From assembly GCF_043641665.1 (NCBI RefSeq), contig NC_092186.1:20206501-20270500 (forward strand): a stretch of 64,000 nt of DNA, written 5' to 3'. A program made the position numbers and the translations under genes. The notes below the pieces were generated by a model. It had not been told where the DNA came from. It did not search any database and was given only the letters and a program-made list of their open reading frames with translations. This DNA is from Enoplosus armatus. Taxonomy: Eukaryota > Chordata > Actinopteri > Centrarchiformes > Enoplosidae. Positions 1 through 48,644 of the stretch are shown in pieces. How positions within the stretch are numbered: position 1 is the first letter of the stretch; each line of letters begins with the position of its first letter.

Positions 1-1625
1 TGTGTTTATTAAGTTAAAAATATGAACCAAAGAATTCTGGATTGGACATTTAACAATGTTTTTCTAGTTTGCCTCCAGCGGTTGGTGCTTTTTAATCCTT
101 ATTATTTATAAACCATTTTTTTTTTACATTTGAATGCATTTAAACTAGTTTGAAACAAGCTTTTAATGTAAATTTCAGAAAATAATATTCCCAATATAGT
201 CAATACAGTCCCAGGAGAAATAGTGTTGTGCAAACACTTATTTTCATGATCTTCAAAGCTCACATGAAGGCCAGCGAACCCCCGGAAAGAAAAGATGAAC
301 TAATCTAAAATAAACAACCACAGTATTAACAAAATACGTGCCTGCTCACGCGAACACATACACATGCTTTCTTACATACACATATTAAAGCCCCCCAACA
401 CACACACAAACATGCACCTACAGTGCCATGCATATATATGGATATATTTGGCAGATGTCTAATTAGTATTATTAGCCTTTAGTGAATGGACTGACGACAT
501 CAGCAGAGAGACAGCTCCTCGGTACCATTCTCCTCTCCATTGTACCAGGGGATTTTTAATTGGCCGGCGAGGTTTGAGGCGACAGAGACCAGAGACAGTA
601 ATACACACGACAGACTGACAGATCCACAGACAGACGGCCTTCATGCACTTATGTCCTTTTCCCTGTGTCTATGTCCATTTCTCGTAAATAAGACATTGCA
701 GAGACACCAGATAGTAGCCGAATCCTAATCCCTAAACTGGAATCTGAATCATCAACTTGTGGATGGCACATGGCTGCTGTTATGCATGCATAGTACCATG
801 TGTAAATTAGTAATAAATTGGTGTAAATTGTTAGACTATGTAACCATATTATGTACATTACAGTGTGCACTAGAAGTTATCCTAGAGCATCTGTTGAAAT
901 AGTTTTTCCCACATACATGAGTTGAGTGGAGACTCTGGAATCATAAGCTAATTGCATGTGTGAATATAATTTTTGCATCATACTTTTTTTTCAAAGATTT
1001 GTGTAAATTATTAATTCAGGTAACATTTCACATTATGACACTGTCTGTTTTAAGTGTGGTGATTGGCCAAGGAACTGGTGGTGGAGTATCTTATGCAATT
1101 ATCTTGCTCCTAGGCTACATGCCAGAACATGCAATTATACAGCACATTGACATACACCCATACCCAACATGCTCACCTCTGTGTGACCTATATTTTCTCA
1201 GGAAACGGAAAATAAAGTGGAACTGCTTATGAAATGCCAATATAACCAGTAAGTCCCATAAAAGGTTCCTTGGAGGAATGCCAAGGAAGTACAGAGTGGC
1301 ATTATCTAAGCTTTGTTCAGATTAATATCGCTGCTTGCTGTAGATCTGCCATGCTGCAACTTGAGAGGGACCTCGACAAAGAGTGTCAAATCCACAGGCA
1401 TGACGCAGGATCCAGTTCTGCTGAAACAGGACACTCTGGCAGCAACCTGCACACAATAGTTGGTGCTGAACAACAGAGAGCTGTTGTTCAGTTGATTGAG
1501 GTTATTATTTTCTGTTGAGAAATGTTGATTTTGGTGTTTTTTGTTGTTTTTTTTTAAAGGAAATTACTGCTGACTGTTTGTCTGATGATCACTTGTTTGT
1601 TTTATTTTGTGTGTTTTATTCTCAG
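1..1625. other. NEK7 5' flank or 5' intron, no coding exon seen
   Basis: No conserved coding exon, CpG island or convincing core promoter is visible. The first NEK7 coding exon begins at a splice acceptor (1626), so a non-coding first exon must lie upstream, either here unrecognised or outside the window. The stretch is AT-rich with short CA tracts near 400. Open frames here are short and lack domain character. Confidence 0.5.
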
Positions 1626-1653
1626 AGGTGCAAAGGATCAAGCTCCTAACACC

Positions 1654-36791
<35,138 letters not shown>

Positions 36792-39411
36792 GCCCAGAGT
36801 TACACACACTATGGCTTGCAGAACTCCTCCCCACGTCCCTTCTTGCTTTTCATGCTGGACTTGTACACATCTGTCAGCTTTTATACAATAACTAACTCCA
36901 GAGTTTATCTCCTTGTGATAAGTAGTACGTGTAATATACTTGTATTTTCAAGGTGACCTTTTCTGCCCTAGGATAAAGATTATAGAGATTATACTTTCTT
37001 TTTGTCAGATGGACCTCCCATTGCTTAGAGTTCAATAATATTACAGCACTGAAAATCAGTGTTTTGTAGCTCACTGATGTGTTTGTTGCTATGGCTTTAA
37101 AACGCATGTCCTCTGTATTTTCATGTAGTGAAGTAAAGGTGTTCTTGAGCAGATGCTATTTAAAGCAGATATACTGGAAATTTGTAAAATTAGTTGAAGA
37201 AAAAAAGGCAAAGTTAGGTGTTACCCATAACTATCCTCAAAACAGTTAATCAATGCAACTATCCTTAAACATGACCTTGTAGGCATTTGGTGGTTCTCGT
37301 GAGACCTATGGTCAGTGAATGGTACAAAAAAGACCATGAAAACTTTGAGAAGAATGGTAAAATTGGAGTGAAGAGATTTTCACTCAATGGCAGACAAACT
37401 GAGAGACGTAATAGAGTGTTATTGATGGTTGAAGCGTTGTTGTGTTGCACTTTTTTTACCCTGGTACTGGAAGGCTGGCAGGGTGATCATTTCTTATGAA
37501 TGTATTAGGAAGGGAAGGATCATTTAGAGGGTAGACTAGAGACATGCTGGGGGGAGAACATGGGCAAATGTCTTCACAACACTTTGAATGTAAGTCATTT
37601 TGACACCTATGTATTGTCTTTAAAAAATTCAGAATGTCTCTTTTTTGACAGCCTAGAAGGAGTAGTAGAAGCTGTAACAAAAGCAGTTTTACGTCTGTTC
37701 TTTACCTTACTCACTGACACCAAAATATTTCCTCCTTGGTTCAACTTAAGGAAGGTATACTGCTATTACATATTGCAAGGTGTTTTAGGGCTGGTAAAAT
37801 CTCAATGAAGACATGAAAAAAGTCAAAACACATCGTTCTCATCATGATCCAGTGGATGCATTCGACCTACCAGAAAGTTTCTGTTGTTGTTAATGTAGCT
37901 GTGTAGGTTTGCAGTGTAGTTGTCTTGTTCGGTAACAAGTGTGTTGAAGAGATAGCAGATCCTTGCCTTGTGAAGCCGTCCACGTCATGAGTGAATCACA
38001 GCTCAGTTGAGATACCAAAGAGAAAAGTCACATATAGAGAGAGCAGTTCATATATATGTTAAGGAATCTTTTATGAAAAGTATATCAGACTTTTTAAGAC
38101 CAATGGGACTCATTTTGTTGTACTGTACATATTGAAGAAGTTCCTATAGTTTTAATACTGTCAGGTTTTAGTGACCCTTTTTGCAGTGAATAGGTTTACA
38201 CCAGTGGGTCACACACGACCAGCACTGACTACCACTGGTTTACATAATGACAATGATACCACATGAAAGGTATAGTAAGTAAACAATGATTGGTAACGCT
38301 TTATTTCTGTGTCTTATGAATTCTCTTTTAGCATTATAAAATAGCCTGTTAACTGGTCATTATTACAGTAATTATTGTACATGTATGCCCATGTTTCTCA
38401 TGTTTTTTTTGTTAATTAACATTTAATAATGTGTTACGTACAAAATCAAAGCTTTTAGGTGCAAGAAAATGTAAGTTATTTTGTTTTGGTCAACAGAATA
38501 TTTTGATAGTATGTTGATAGTAGTTATTTGACTTGCAAATACAGTGTTTGCAATTTTTGTTTTCATTTGTTTCATATTGCTTTTCTCTCCCACTACTGTA
38601 AAAATGTTTTCCATTTCGGTAATTATCTTAATTTTTCATCATCTTCACCCACAGTGCTGTTTATCTTCTGTTTATCTCTTATCTCTGTATAGCTCCAAAA
38701 CGTTTTAGTATTGCTTTAAAGCACTTTTTAGATATTAAGTTTTGATGCTATACAGAATTGCTTAAAGAAATTGGTAGTATTTAACAGCGAAATACCAAAA
38801 AAAATCTTATTCTTTAGTATTTACTCGAAAAACGCATTTCCATTGACGGCCTTTCACAATACCAAAGCACCATAGTCAGTTATAAGGAAAACAGCCCAGA
38901 GAAAATAATTAAATGGTTGTTGTTTTATGATATGATGTCAGAAGACATTGCAATGTCCACCAAATGCATATATCTTGCATTTATCCGTTGCCTTGTTAGT
39001 TAAGAACATGCAATATGAGGTGTAAAGTCAGGTTGCATTGCCTTAAAATCTGTGCAGTAATGGTTTCGTTCTCTGTTTACGCACAGAAACGGAGATCCAG
39101 GGTATTTTTTTGTTTGTTTTAAATCCTTAATAGGGGTTTGTTCATAACACACATTATTAAGTCACTTTAACACATGACAATGTTCTCCTGTGCCCCAGCC
39201 TTTTACCTTGGCTCAGTTAACTTTCCCACATGTCCCCTGAAGTTGGTATTGAAGAGTCCAGGGGTTTTCCAAAAAGTCAAATATTGGAATTAATATTTAT
39301 TGTTTTGGTAGTTTGGTTGTTTTCTGAACATTTCATGTAAAACTAAAGACCCTCATCACAAACACCGTGTATGTTAACTAAATGCAATAAAGCCTTCAAA
39401 TTTCTTTTGGA
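36792..39411 (+). other. nek7: NEK7 3' UTR (inferred)
   Basis: 2.6 kb of AT-rich sequence from the stop codon to the first clear polyadenylation hexamer. No splice-supported exon or recognised transposon is visible in it. The length is inferred from the position of AATAAA; earlier polyadenylation cannot be excluded. Confidence 0.5.
39386..39391 (+). terminator. nek7: Candidate NEK7 polyadenylation signal
   Basis: Canonical AATAAA in gcAATAAAgcc, followed within about 30 nt by a T-rich stretch ending in a CA (aaatttcttttggacactgca). It is the first strong candidate after the stop codon that leaves room before the convergent gene. Confidence 0.5.
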
Positions 39412-40201
39412 CACTGCAGTGAGTACTTGGAGCTCTTAAACAGGTTTTAATGAGTTTCACATCTGATCTGATCTTCCAAACCGGCATCACTGTTTGACTG
39501 GAGCATCACTTGATTGTCAAGAAATGCAGTAATAAATAAGGACACGCTTCAAATGTTTATGCGATGCCAAACATTATAAAGCCCGGTCAGTGTCATTCAG
39601 TTGCAGAGCCACAGCAATAACAGTGTCAGACCAGTTGGGTCATTTGTAACGAAGCACTAAACTCGAAAGGTCAGAATGAGCGTGTGCCTCCTCCCACCAA
39701 CAAAGTGTAAATATCAGTGTTTCATGTTACCTGAATTTACAGCAAGAGTTGGGACGTAGTGCATTGATGGACAACTGGCAAATGATACAGGCTTAATGGT
39801 AAGTATATTCATATAACTTCCATTTTTTCTGTAACACACCGTGATAAACAACATCATCCAGACTGATACTAGAACAAATTTACATCCTGCAGTGAACATT
39901 TATTGGTTTAGAAGTTCATGTGATATGTATTATTTATAGTAATAGAATAACTAAACTAATAGTTCCTTTTGATAGAAGGCCATCTGAACATACATACCTA
40001 GCAAATATGATGTCATGTGATATTTCCTGACTTGAGAAGTTGACAAGGAATGCCTGAATAAGCCATTTAACCAGTGAGACCACAATGGATTTTGGGATAC
40101 TAGTGGTTGCATAGAATAATCCAGATGTGGGCATTTATCATCTGCATGTGGAGGAAAACTGGGATGATCTTGTATTAATTGAACTATAGACTTTGTTGTC
40201 A
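39412..40201. other. Convergent intergenic gap between NEK7 and the CD45-like gene
   Basis: Under 0.8 kb separates the inferred 3' ends of two tail-to-tail genes. Open frames here show no homology to phosphatase domains or to ATP6V1G3, the V-ATPase subunit that lies between NEK7 and PTPRC in human. No recognised repeat. Confidence 0.5.
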
Positions 40202-40209
40202 TTTTTGTG

Positions 40210-40222
40210 TTTATTGTTTATT
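40210..40222 (-). terminator. Two candidate polyadenylation signals of the CD45-like gene
   Basis: On the minus strand AATAAAC occurs twice in tandem (forward tttatt at 40210-40215 and 40217-40222), about 590 nt after the stop codon at 40802. This would give a normal 3' UTR for a transcript ending at the truncated reading frame. Confidence 0.45.
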
Positions 40223-40801
40223 GGTAGAATTGTTAGATATAGAATAGATGTATTATCCAACAGTGTAAACAGATTAAAATGCCAACTGCTTACAGAACAA
40301 ATTAAAAGGAGTAAATGATGATTTGGTTGGCTGCTGCTTCAGGCCCATCTTCATCAGCATCCGTCTTTACAAGGCACATTGACGTAAACTGCAGAAGCTG
40401 AAAAACCTGAAATTACCGACTCATCAAACTACAGTGCACACTACAATGGGATTTAGTCCAAGTTGCTTTAAAACTACAGGTTGATATGATTTGCAGTAGT
40501 CCTGCAGAAATGCTGTTGTGCTCTAATACAGAATTCCTGATGGATGATCTTTCAATCAATATAAATATTGCAAGATAACAGGTGATGTAACAGCTAAAAC
40601 ATCATTAATAATGTGTAGCTGCTGAATGACTGTTAACTTACTCAAAGATTATTATTGAAAAACAAAAAAGCTAAAGTCTACTCACTTATTTCATCTTCAT
40701 TTCCATGACTGTGGAGAAAATAGTGAAGATTGGTTTTATAGAATAAAATTATAGACACATAAAAGGATTGAAGACATAAATAATGGGTAAACTAAACATA
40801 T

Positions 40802-41049
40802 TTAATAGTTCACTTTCACTCTTTCTTTACAAATCTCATTTAAAGAACAACAAGTGCTCCTGTACTGTAGATTAAAACTCAGAACGACAACTGTAAAACA
40901 AACCAGAGACAATGTGACAGTCAAACAGGTGGTGAGATGTGAAATGATCTTTCTGCACCTGTGAACGTAGATCTTGTAGATCACCACAGCCAGGACCACA
41001 CACATGATGATGATAATGACCAGAAACCCAATGAGAGCTTTGTCATTGT
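40802..41049 (-). CDS. CD45-like transmembrane exon with premature end
   Basis: Acceptor ttttacag, then DNDKALIGFLVIIII, a single helix ending YKIY as in CD45. In CD45 the transmembrane exon splices on to the phosphatase exons. Here a possible weak donor (cacag|gtgcag) sits right after the helix, but no acceptable downstream exon was found, and the frame continues to TAA at 40802-40804. The read-through tail has a second hydrophobic patch (TVTLSLVCFTVVVLSF). Confidence 0.65.
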
Positions 41050-41088
41050 CTGTAAAATGTTGGGAAAATAATAGTGAAGTGGAGGCAT

Positions 41089-41121
<33 letters not shown>

Positions 41122-42964
41122 CAAAGATATAATGTATAGAAATAGACGTGTACTGTATGTGAGAGCAAAATGTGTCAAATGATTGAACTGAACAATGTGA
41201 GACAATTTGTGGCACTAATTAAAACTGCACATACAGAGAGTGTTAACTTCAGCTTCCTTGGGGTTGCCCTCATGAGCTCCGTTGAAAGCAGTCACCTGGA
41301 AAGACAGAGAATCCCTTAATCAGGAATTATAGCATTTGAAAAAATATGAGGAATAAAGCTGAAATTATTCAGGATTATACAAACCTTCAATGTGTAGGCC
41401 GTAGAGTAGCTAAGATCTACGAATTCAAACTTGCATTTGTCTTCAGTCTTTTCCACAGTGTTGCTGCCATCATGAAGACGTGCAATGTATTTGTTCTGAG
41501 GTCCATTAAAACTTTTTGGAGGACCACAGGTTACTCTGATCACATTATGCTCTGGAACATACACCGCCAGGTCAGTAATTTCTTCTGGTACTGTAAGAGA
41601 GTGAAGAAAAACAACACATTTTCCTTTAGATACAACACTCTATGCTTACTCACAGTTAGCACTCACAAGTGATACTTTAGTTTCCTAAAACAGCACTTTT
41701 AACACTGATTAGCATTTGCAGTAGGTTTTCAGTAGTGATACAAATACAAAATGCACAAAGAAAGATAATTAAATTAACTTTGAAAATGATTCAACTCAAA
41801 GTAAAACAAGTATAAAAAGATCAGAAAATGAGTTATTATTCTGTATTATGTAAGTCTCTGATTTTTACATTGTACTTTTTTAAACAGCTGTTATGTGTTG
41901 GGGTTGGAGTTAATTTAATGTTAGGTGGCACATGTTTAATAGTCATTCGTAAAATATTGGTATCACAAAAGGGAAACTGTTAAAGCAGGAAAGAATTGAA
42001 TTATGAGATGGTGTATGATGAGCAGACAAATAAGTAAATGGAATAAAAAAAGTACATTTAAAAAAATGGAATTCAAAGTACAATTCACTGCAGCACCTGT
42101 GATAAACAAGCAGGTCAGAAGTGACTGAAGCTGGCAGATTTCTACAATCACAGAGAATAACACTGTTATTGGAATTTGAAGTCTATCATTATTGTGTATT
42201 CCTGGTACATATTGTGTACATGGCCCCTACTTCACTAATGACTGGAGCATTATAATGACTTGAAGTGGGATGTTCTTATACTGTAGGCCTACATAATGTA
42301 TATTGGTATTAGTATCAGGGAATGATATGCTGTCTGATTATCAGCATTTAACACCATTTGTTAAAAATGACAGACAGGATAAAGAATCAGATAAATTACA
42401 TCATTGACAGAATGATAATGAATAGAATAAGTTGCATTTAGAATAATAATTACTATAATTAGCTTAAACAATTTCTAAATAATTGATTTCAGTAAACTTG
42501 TGTCATTTCGTAATCATATTTCTTGCTCTTGTGTCCTTTCCGAGGGATAGTCGGTCACATGATAGAGTTGCTGTGTGGTCTTAACAGGATATTCAGCAAC
42601 ATGCGAAATAAATAACCTTAATAAATATTTAAATAAACTTTTTTTGTATTATATAGATGTTGACTTCTCCAAAAGGTCATTTTTTGTGACACTTACCTCC
42701 ACTCTTAGTCTTGAATGTAATTTTAACTGATGTGCCAACTCTTTCCTGGTTGTAGATGGGTTGGACTTTGCAGGTATACTGTGTGTAAGGTTGCAGTCCA
42801 GTAATAACACATGTTCCTCCTGATGGATGTTTGTTAACTGCAACATAGTTTAATTTGCTGTTTGTTTGATTAAATAACAAGGCAACAAAGACACAATTGA
42901 GGGAATATACAACAGCAGATTGTTTTGTTGGTCAAGTGACCCACTAAGTGACAAGAAAACGGAT

Positions 42965-42997
<33 letters not shown>

Positions 42998-45900
42998 ATG
43001 TCATTGGTAGATCACCAGTTCTGGCTCTGTAAGCCAAAACATTATGTGCCATTAGGCAAGCAGACTGGGAAGCTTAACACATGAAAATGTCAGTTAATAT
43101 GTATTTTTAATTACTTCCTAAGGAAACAAGGATATCAAACTCTGGCATTTCAGTGTTATTTCTGGATCATGTTTCATGTTAACTGTGTGAATCTTCTCCG
43201 CCAAACTGGGACTTGTTGTATCATCTCTGGTTATTTACACCTTATTATTTAAATCACTCAGCATGCCAAAGTGTTAGCATGGAGCACGGTAGGTCCATGG
43301 ATGATTCAAATGTCCACATTATATTTCACTATTTAGATAAACTGACCAGTAAAAGGATCTCCTAAGACTTCCATAATAATTTTACTTACTAGTGGGTCTC
43401 TGTTTGGAAGTAGGCCAACAACTGCAGTTATAAGAAAGACGAAGATTAGGAAGACGAGGAAGGACAGCTTGACAGTTCCGGCTGGTCGTGGTCCAACTCA
43501 ACTCAGCGGAGGTATTGGTTTCCAATAGTTTTGTGTCTTTTATTGAAAGATCTGTTAGAAGACATTAGACATCTGTAACTCTGAGTATCTGGTGTTGTCC
43601 TTTTATCCAAAGTTATTTTAGGATACAAGCTTATTGTTCTCATCATTGCAGTGAGGTAAAGTGAATATCAACATACCACAGTCAATCTTGAAGGGGCTCG
43701 TAGTTGTGTTTTCTATGAGGACATTGTTGTGCTTGATCTGACCAGTACAGGTGTAGTCTGTGAAGGGCTCCAGCTCAGACAACATCATGGGTTTGAGTTG
43801 TCCAGGTTCTGAGGAGACACAAGGATGACAGCATTTCTTCAACTACTGGTATTTGTTTTGTATTTTTTAGAGTTAGATTAGATTCAAATGTGGACACATT
43901 CAGAGCAGATAAATAACTAAATCTTCTCTTCAGGGCTGATTGACAGAGTGCACAAAGCAATACCTCGACTTCCTCTTACACCAAAAGTTCAGATCGGTTT
44001 AGTTTTTTAGTAAAACTGATTTTTCATTGTCATTTCTGTGTGAGCTAATCTAATAGTGCAAATTGCCGGTCCAAATTTCTACCTGTTTGCACTTAAATCC
44101 ATTCATAATGTTGGTGACAGACAAAGTTTCTTTACTTCTAGTCTTTTCACTCACCCTGACAGGTGTAGTCAATGGTGAGATCATTACAGTTTGGAGGAAG
44201 TGTTGTATTTATTTTTGCAGGAAGTCCAGTGGGAACAGTCTTCTTTATTTCACTTGGATTTAAGAAATCTGTGGAAAAAAGAAAACAGTACATGAATTAA
44301 GCATGATGAAGTAAGGTCTACACCACATGCAATTCAAAATACAGGAGGACTCTACTGTACATACCAACAGTGATATTTTTGGTGAGGCTAAAGGAAGAGT
44401 TCAAACAGTTTCCTGAAGTGAAGGTTGTAGTCAAATCTGTGCAAATGTCATCGTAACGAGGTTTGATACAGAATGTTTTCTTGTCACTTTTGCATGGCTC
44501 AGCTGGAATATTATTTGATGTCGACAATGAAGAGCTGATGTTCCAATGGCTCCGGTAACAAACATATCCAGGGGTACAGTTGCCATTTTCAATGTCATCT
44601 TTTCCTGAAATACACAAGTGATGCACAAATGTCTCTCCGTCTCACTTCTTAAATAAAAAAAAAAAATTAAGATGCAATTCAATGGTATGAATTCTTTTTA
44701 CTCACTCATCTCAGTTGTCATAGTTTCATTTCCAGTGGCCTTACAGTGTGTTACTGTACCATCACTATCAATAATTGCCAGTTGATGCTCATATTTAGTA
44801 CAGGGCTTCAGCTGTTCGATTTCATGTGATGAGGTTTCGTTGGAGTGCTGACCGTCGAATGTCATCTGAGTCTTTGGTTGGCCCGCCTCATTAACGTGTA
44901 TGGTGTAGTTACCAGCGATAGAGTTTGTAGTAATGTTGATCTGGAAGCCAAACTTGATGGGCGTGACAGTGTAAGAACCTGCAGACAGAATCAACAGAAT
45001 CATAAAATCTCTTAGTTAATATAAACCACCTGATGACAGTTTGTTCATGTAGATGTCGAACAGTGTTTGTAAAGATGAGTGTAAAGATGATTACATCTTG
45101 AAAAAATCATGCTGATACTCACACTGTGGAGCTGGAGGGGCTTGTGTGGTGGCTGGAGAACGCATTCGAATGAGATTAGAAAAAGAAACAACAAAATATT
45201 AATATATGATCATAGAACTTTTAAATTCTCTTCCAAAGCAGCTTGCAAATGAAGTGTCTGTCGTAACCCATGGTGCGTGGTGCATGGTGCTTGTAGGTGA
45301 GGTCTGGTTTTGAGGGGTGTTTGCAGTGGGTGAGGGTGAGGTGGTTGATGGAGTCAAAATACTTTACTGCCAATAGTCTTACCTGATATAATGCCTAACT
45401 ACTATTTCAGGAGAATAGCATGCCAAATGCAACGCTAATGTATCCAAAAAGACTGTAAACTGAGGCTGAATACATTAGCAGACGTGGTAGTTGAATTGTG
45501 TGCCTGAGTTGGGGAGTTTGAGGTGAGGGTTGGCGTGGTGAGTGCAGGTTTGAGGGCAGTTTCTGAGGTGTCTGAAGACATGACAGTAGTTGCTGTCATG
45601 TTGCGTGGAGTTGAGGCGGTGACAGATAGGCTGGTTACTGAAATGGAATTTGTGTGTGGAGGTAAGCGGGTTGAAACATCTGCATTCCAAGAAAACAAAA
45701 ATCAGGCCCAACACAATATCACAATGCTAGTTTCTACATCCTTAAAAGTTGCTTCATGTAACATTTTGACCACATTTATCCTGTTTCCTCTTGTTACAAC
45801 TGTTGCAACTACTTGTCAATCCTTCCCTTCATTTAAGTCTACTACACATTTGTTTAAACAAGACAAAAGTACAAGGGGTGATAAAAAAACAAAAAAACAA

Positions 45901-48607
45901 TAGTAGCACTGGGCAAGAACAAATTTATATTCAGGGCAGGAAAGGCAGCATTCAGCTGGATGTGTTCAGTAGGACTCTACAGCTAGAATAGCGGAAATGG
46001 AATCAGGTTGAGCATTACCTGTAGCCATGAGTTCAAATACTTCCTGTTTTTGGACGTAATGCTGTCTTCCTTTGGCAAAACACAAGCAAGGTTGCCTAAA
46101 GGTTGCCAACCTCAACAGGATTATGGCAACAGTGGTTTAAGTGTAACATTGCGCCAATAGCTGCCTCACTTAGCTTCTTCACAGAGTAAATTGGAGTCAA
46201 TATACAAACTAATTATTGGCTAAAGAATAGAGAATACCTAAAGTATTATTAAACCAGGGTTGATGCAGGTTAACCTGATTTGACATTTAAAGACAAGTCT
46301 GACCTCAACTTTGATGACAAATTTCTATAGCTTTCTCACAGAAGCTGTAGGATAAACTCTCACAGGTTATTTCTATAAAGCCAAGATCAGTGGATGGTTC
46401 TTTTCAAATTTTGCAGACAATGTCATATTCAAACTGATTCTATTCCTATGACTGATGATTTTAGAGTACTCACTGTTAGGAAACATTAGGATTCTTGTTT
46501 CACTGACTGCATAATCAGTGACTATGATGGAAAAAAAGTTGCATCCATAACACGCAAAGCCCTTGAGAAAATGTTTGACTCACCTAAATCCTAACACTTG
46601 ACACAGAAGTGCTGCTCTTCTCTAATTTCACCTCTTATGCTATAAATTCTCCAGACTCCATTTGTTTTGTTTCCCAAAATGAGATGAAATGCATCTACAT
46701 TACAACATCATTACAACAGATCACAGATGGACAATGGATCATCTCTGCTTATGGCATAATGAATATAATATGCATAAACACTATGTATCCTCACTTCAGT
46801 ATTTTCCAATGATGTGAGGGTCTAATTATAGACCCTTAACTCATGGTATAGATGCAGCAAGTTATTGTTAGTTTGCTTTAGCTCACCTTAAAAGCAAAGC
46901 ACTTAAGAAAAGAAAGGGAAAACATCTGGGGTTCGACCTGCAATGGGCCTTTTTATTCCCCATGCACTAGATGAATGTGACACTTCTTCCTGGATTGGAC
47001 TTGGAATGGAGATTAGTTGCATACTGTGTGAACAGAAGCGTTTCATACTGCTTTGGCAAAAGCAACATTTTCTGAAATGAGCACAAACTAGAATGCAATT
47101 TACATGTTTGTACCTAAATAATTGTGTGTAGGTCAGGACAACTATAGCCCAATATTCCCCCACCAAAGGATTGTGGGTTAACCACGTGTTAGTGAATGCT
47201 GCAACACATGGACGTCATTTTCACCTGTTTATCATGTAGCTAACTGCTAGGTTTCCACATGTAGTTTATTTTAGAATTGTTTCTTCGTATAGGTAGGTCA
47301 AAAAATGGAGGCCAATGTCATCTAAAAATAAGAGTGAGAAAATATATTCATATAATATATTTATTTTTCCATTTGAAGAGCATACTCATGCTCATGACAT
47401 TTTGCTGGCTTTGGTGCTGCAGTGGCCATAAAGGGATGACACAGTATAAAGAGAGTGTGAGGTGGTGTGAGGCTGAGGTGAAGGTATTGCACTAGGTGTA
47501 GCACAGCCAGTAGCATAATTAGAAATGAAAAATGTAATATTAGATAACTTATGTATTATTGTGTAAATCATTTGGTCATAAAGGACTACAGTATACTGCA
47601 TACAATAGGCAGAAAAAGAAACACACAAAAGCCATCGAACAGTGAATTTATTCAAGCGTTCTTCATGTAAGTTTTGTAAGTGTCAACTTCCATCTGACCG
47701 ATAAAACTCTTCTTACAGGGCCAAAGCGTTGTCAGGCCAAAAAGAGGAAAAAGCAACTGTTTTCATCTGAGGTTCTGTACAACCTGGTTGCTATGACAAT
47801 GCAGCAAAGAGCCACACTTGTTATTTCAGAAGGCAAACCGCTTTGCACTGAAACCCAGAGCCTCCCCATCCTTGCAAAATTAGTTTCAATTTGGACAGAT
47901 CGCTGGATCATACTGAAGCACAAATGGTAGATTATTTTTACTCACTCATTTCAGTTGTCTTAGTTCATTTTCAGAGCTTTTTCAGGGTATATCTTTGCCA
48001 ACACTACAGGGCAACCAATATGCTTACATATGAATCAATATAGCTGTCTACACAGCTAATTTACTTCACTTGTACTTTACAAATGTAGCTACAAGCCAAA
48101 TTGTATTTGTACGCTTTATAAGTATATTGTCATGCAACTTCTATAAGTAACTACATTGGTTTTTTTTTATTTAGCTGTGAGTGCTGCATAAATTCCTTTA
48201 ATGCAGTGGTTCCCAACCTTTTACTTTAAGGACCCCTATTTTACCATTGTACTGACAACCCCCCATAAAAAGTGGAAAAAGTAGCCTACTTCTTTTTGAA
48301 ATATCTTTGTATGTATTTTGTTATATTCATTACATAAGAAAACAGATTTACACAATTAAATGTGCAATTAATCTAAATAGTGAACGTAATGCCTGAAAGA
48401 AGTTTGTGTAAAACTAGCAATTTGTATTCAATTCACTTCAATTCAATTTTATTAATATAGCGCCAGTAGACCGTATTATTACAGAGACACAACAGTTCCC
48501 ACCAGCAAGCACTTTGGTAACAGTGGCAAGGAAAAACGTCCTTTTAAGAGGCAGAAACCTCGAGCAGAACCAGACTCTAGGTGGGTCCGCTTTGACCAGT
48601 TGGGTTG

Positions 48608-48644
<37 letters not shown>

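Larger units (their letters stand above)
41591..45122. other. Introns of the CD45-like gene, ectodomain part
   Basis: Short AT-rich introns (about 100 nt to 1.1 kb). The only simple repeat of note is an (ATCA)n tract at 42965-42996. A (TA)n/(TG)n patch lies in the following intron at about 41090-41120. No other gene is nested here. Confidence 0.6.

Noticed and set aside
39934..40202. Search for CD45 phosphatase exons or ATP6V1G3 in the convergent gap
   Set aside because: Both minus-strand frames here lack any PTP motif (no HCSAGxGRTG, no WPDHG) and do not resemble the V-ATPase G subunit.
40321..40440. Possible extra minus-strand exon after a tttcag acceptor
   Set aside because: It encodes only a short acidic peptide with no CD45 similarity and no phase-consistent link to the transmembrane exon.
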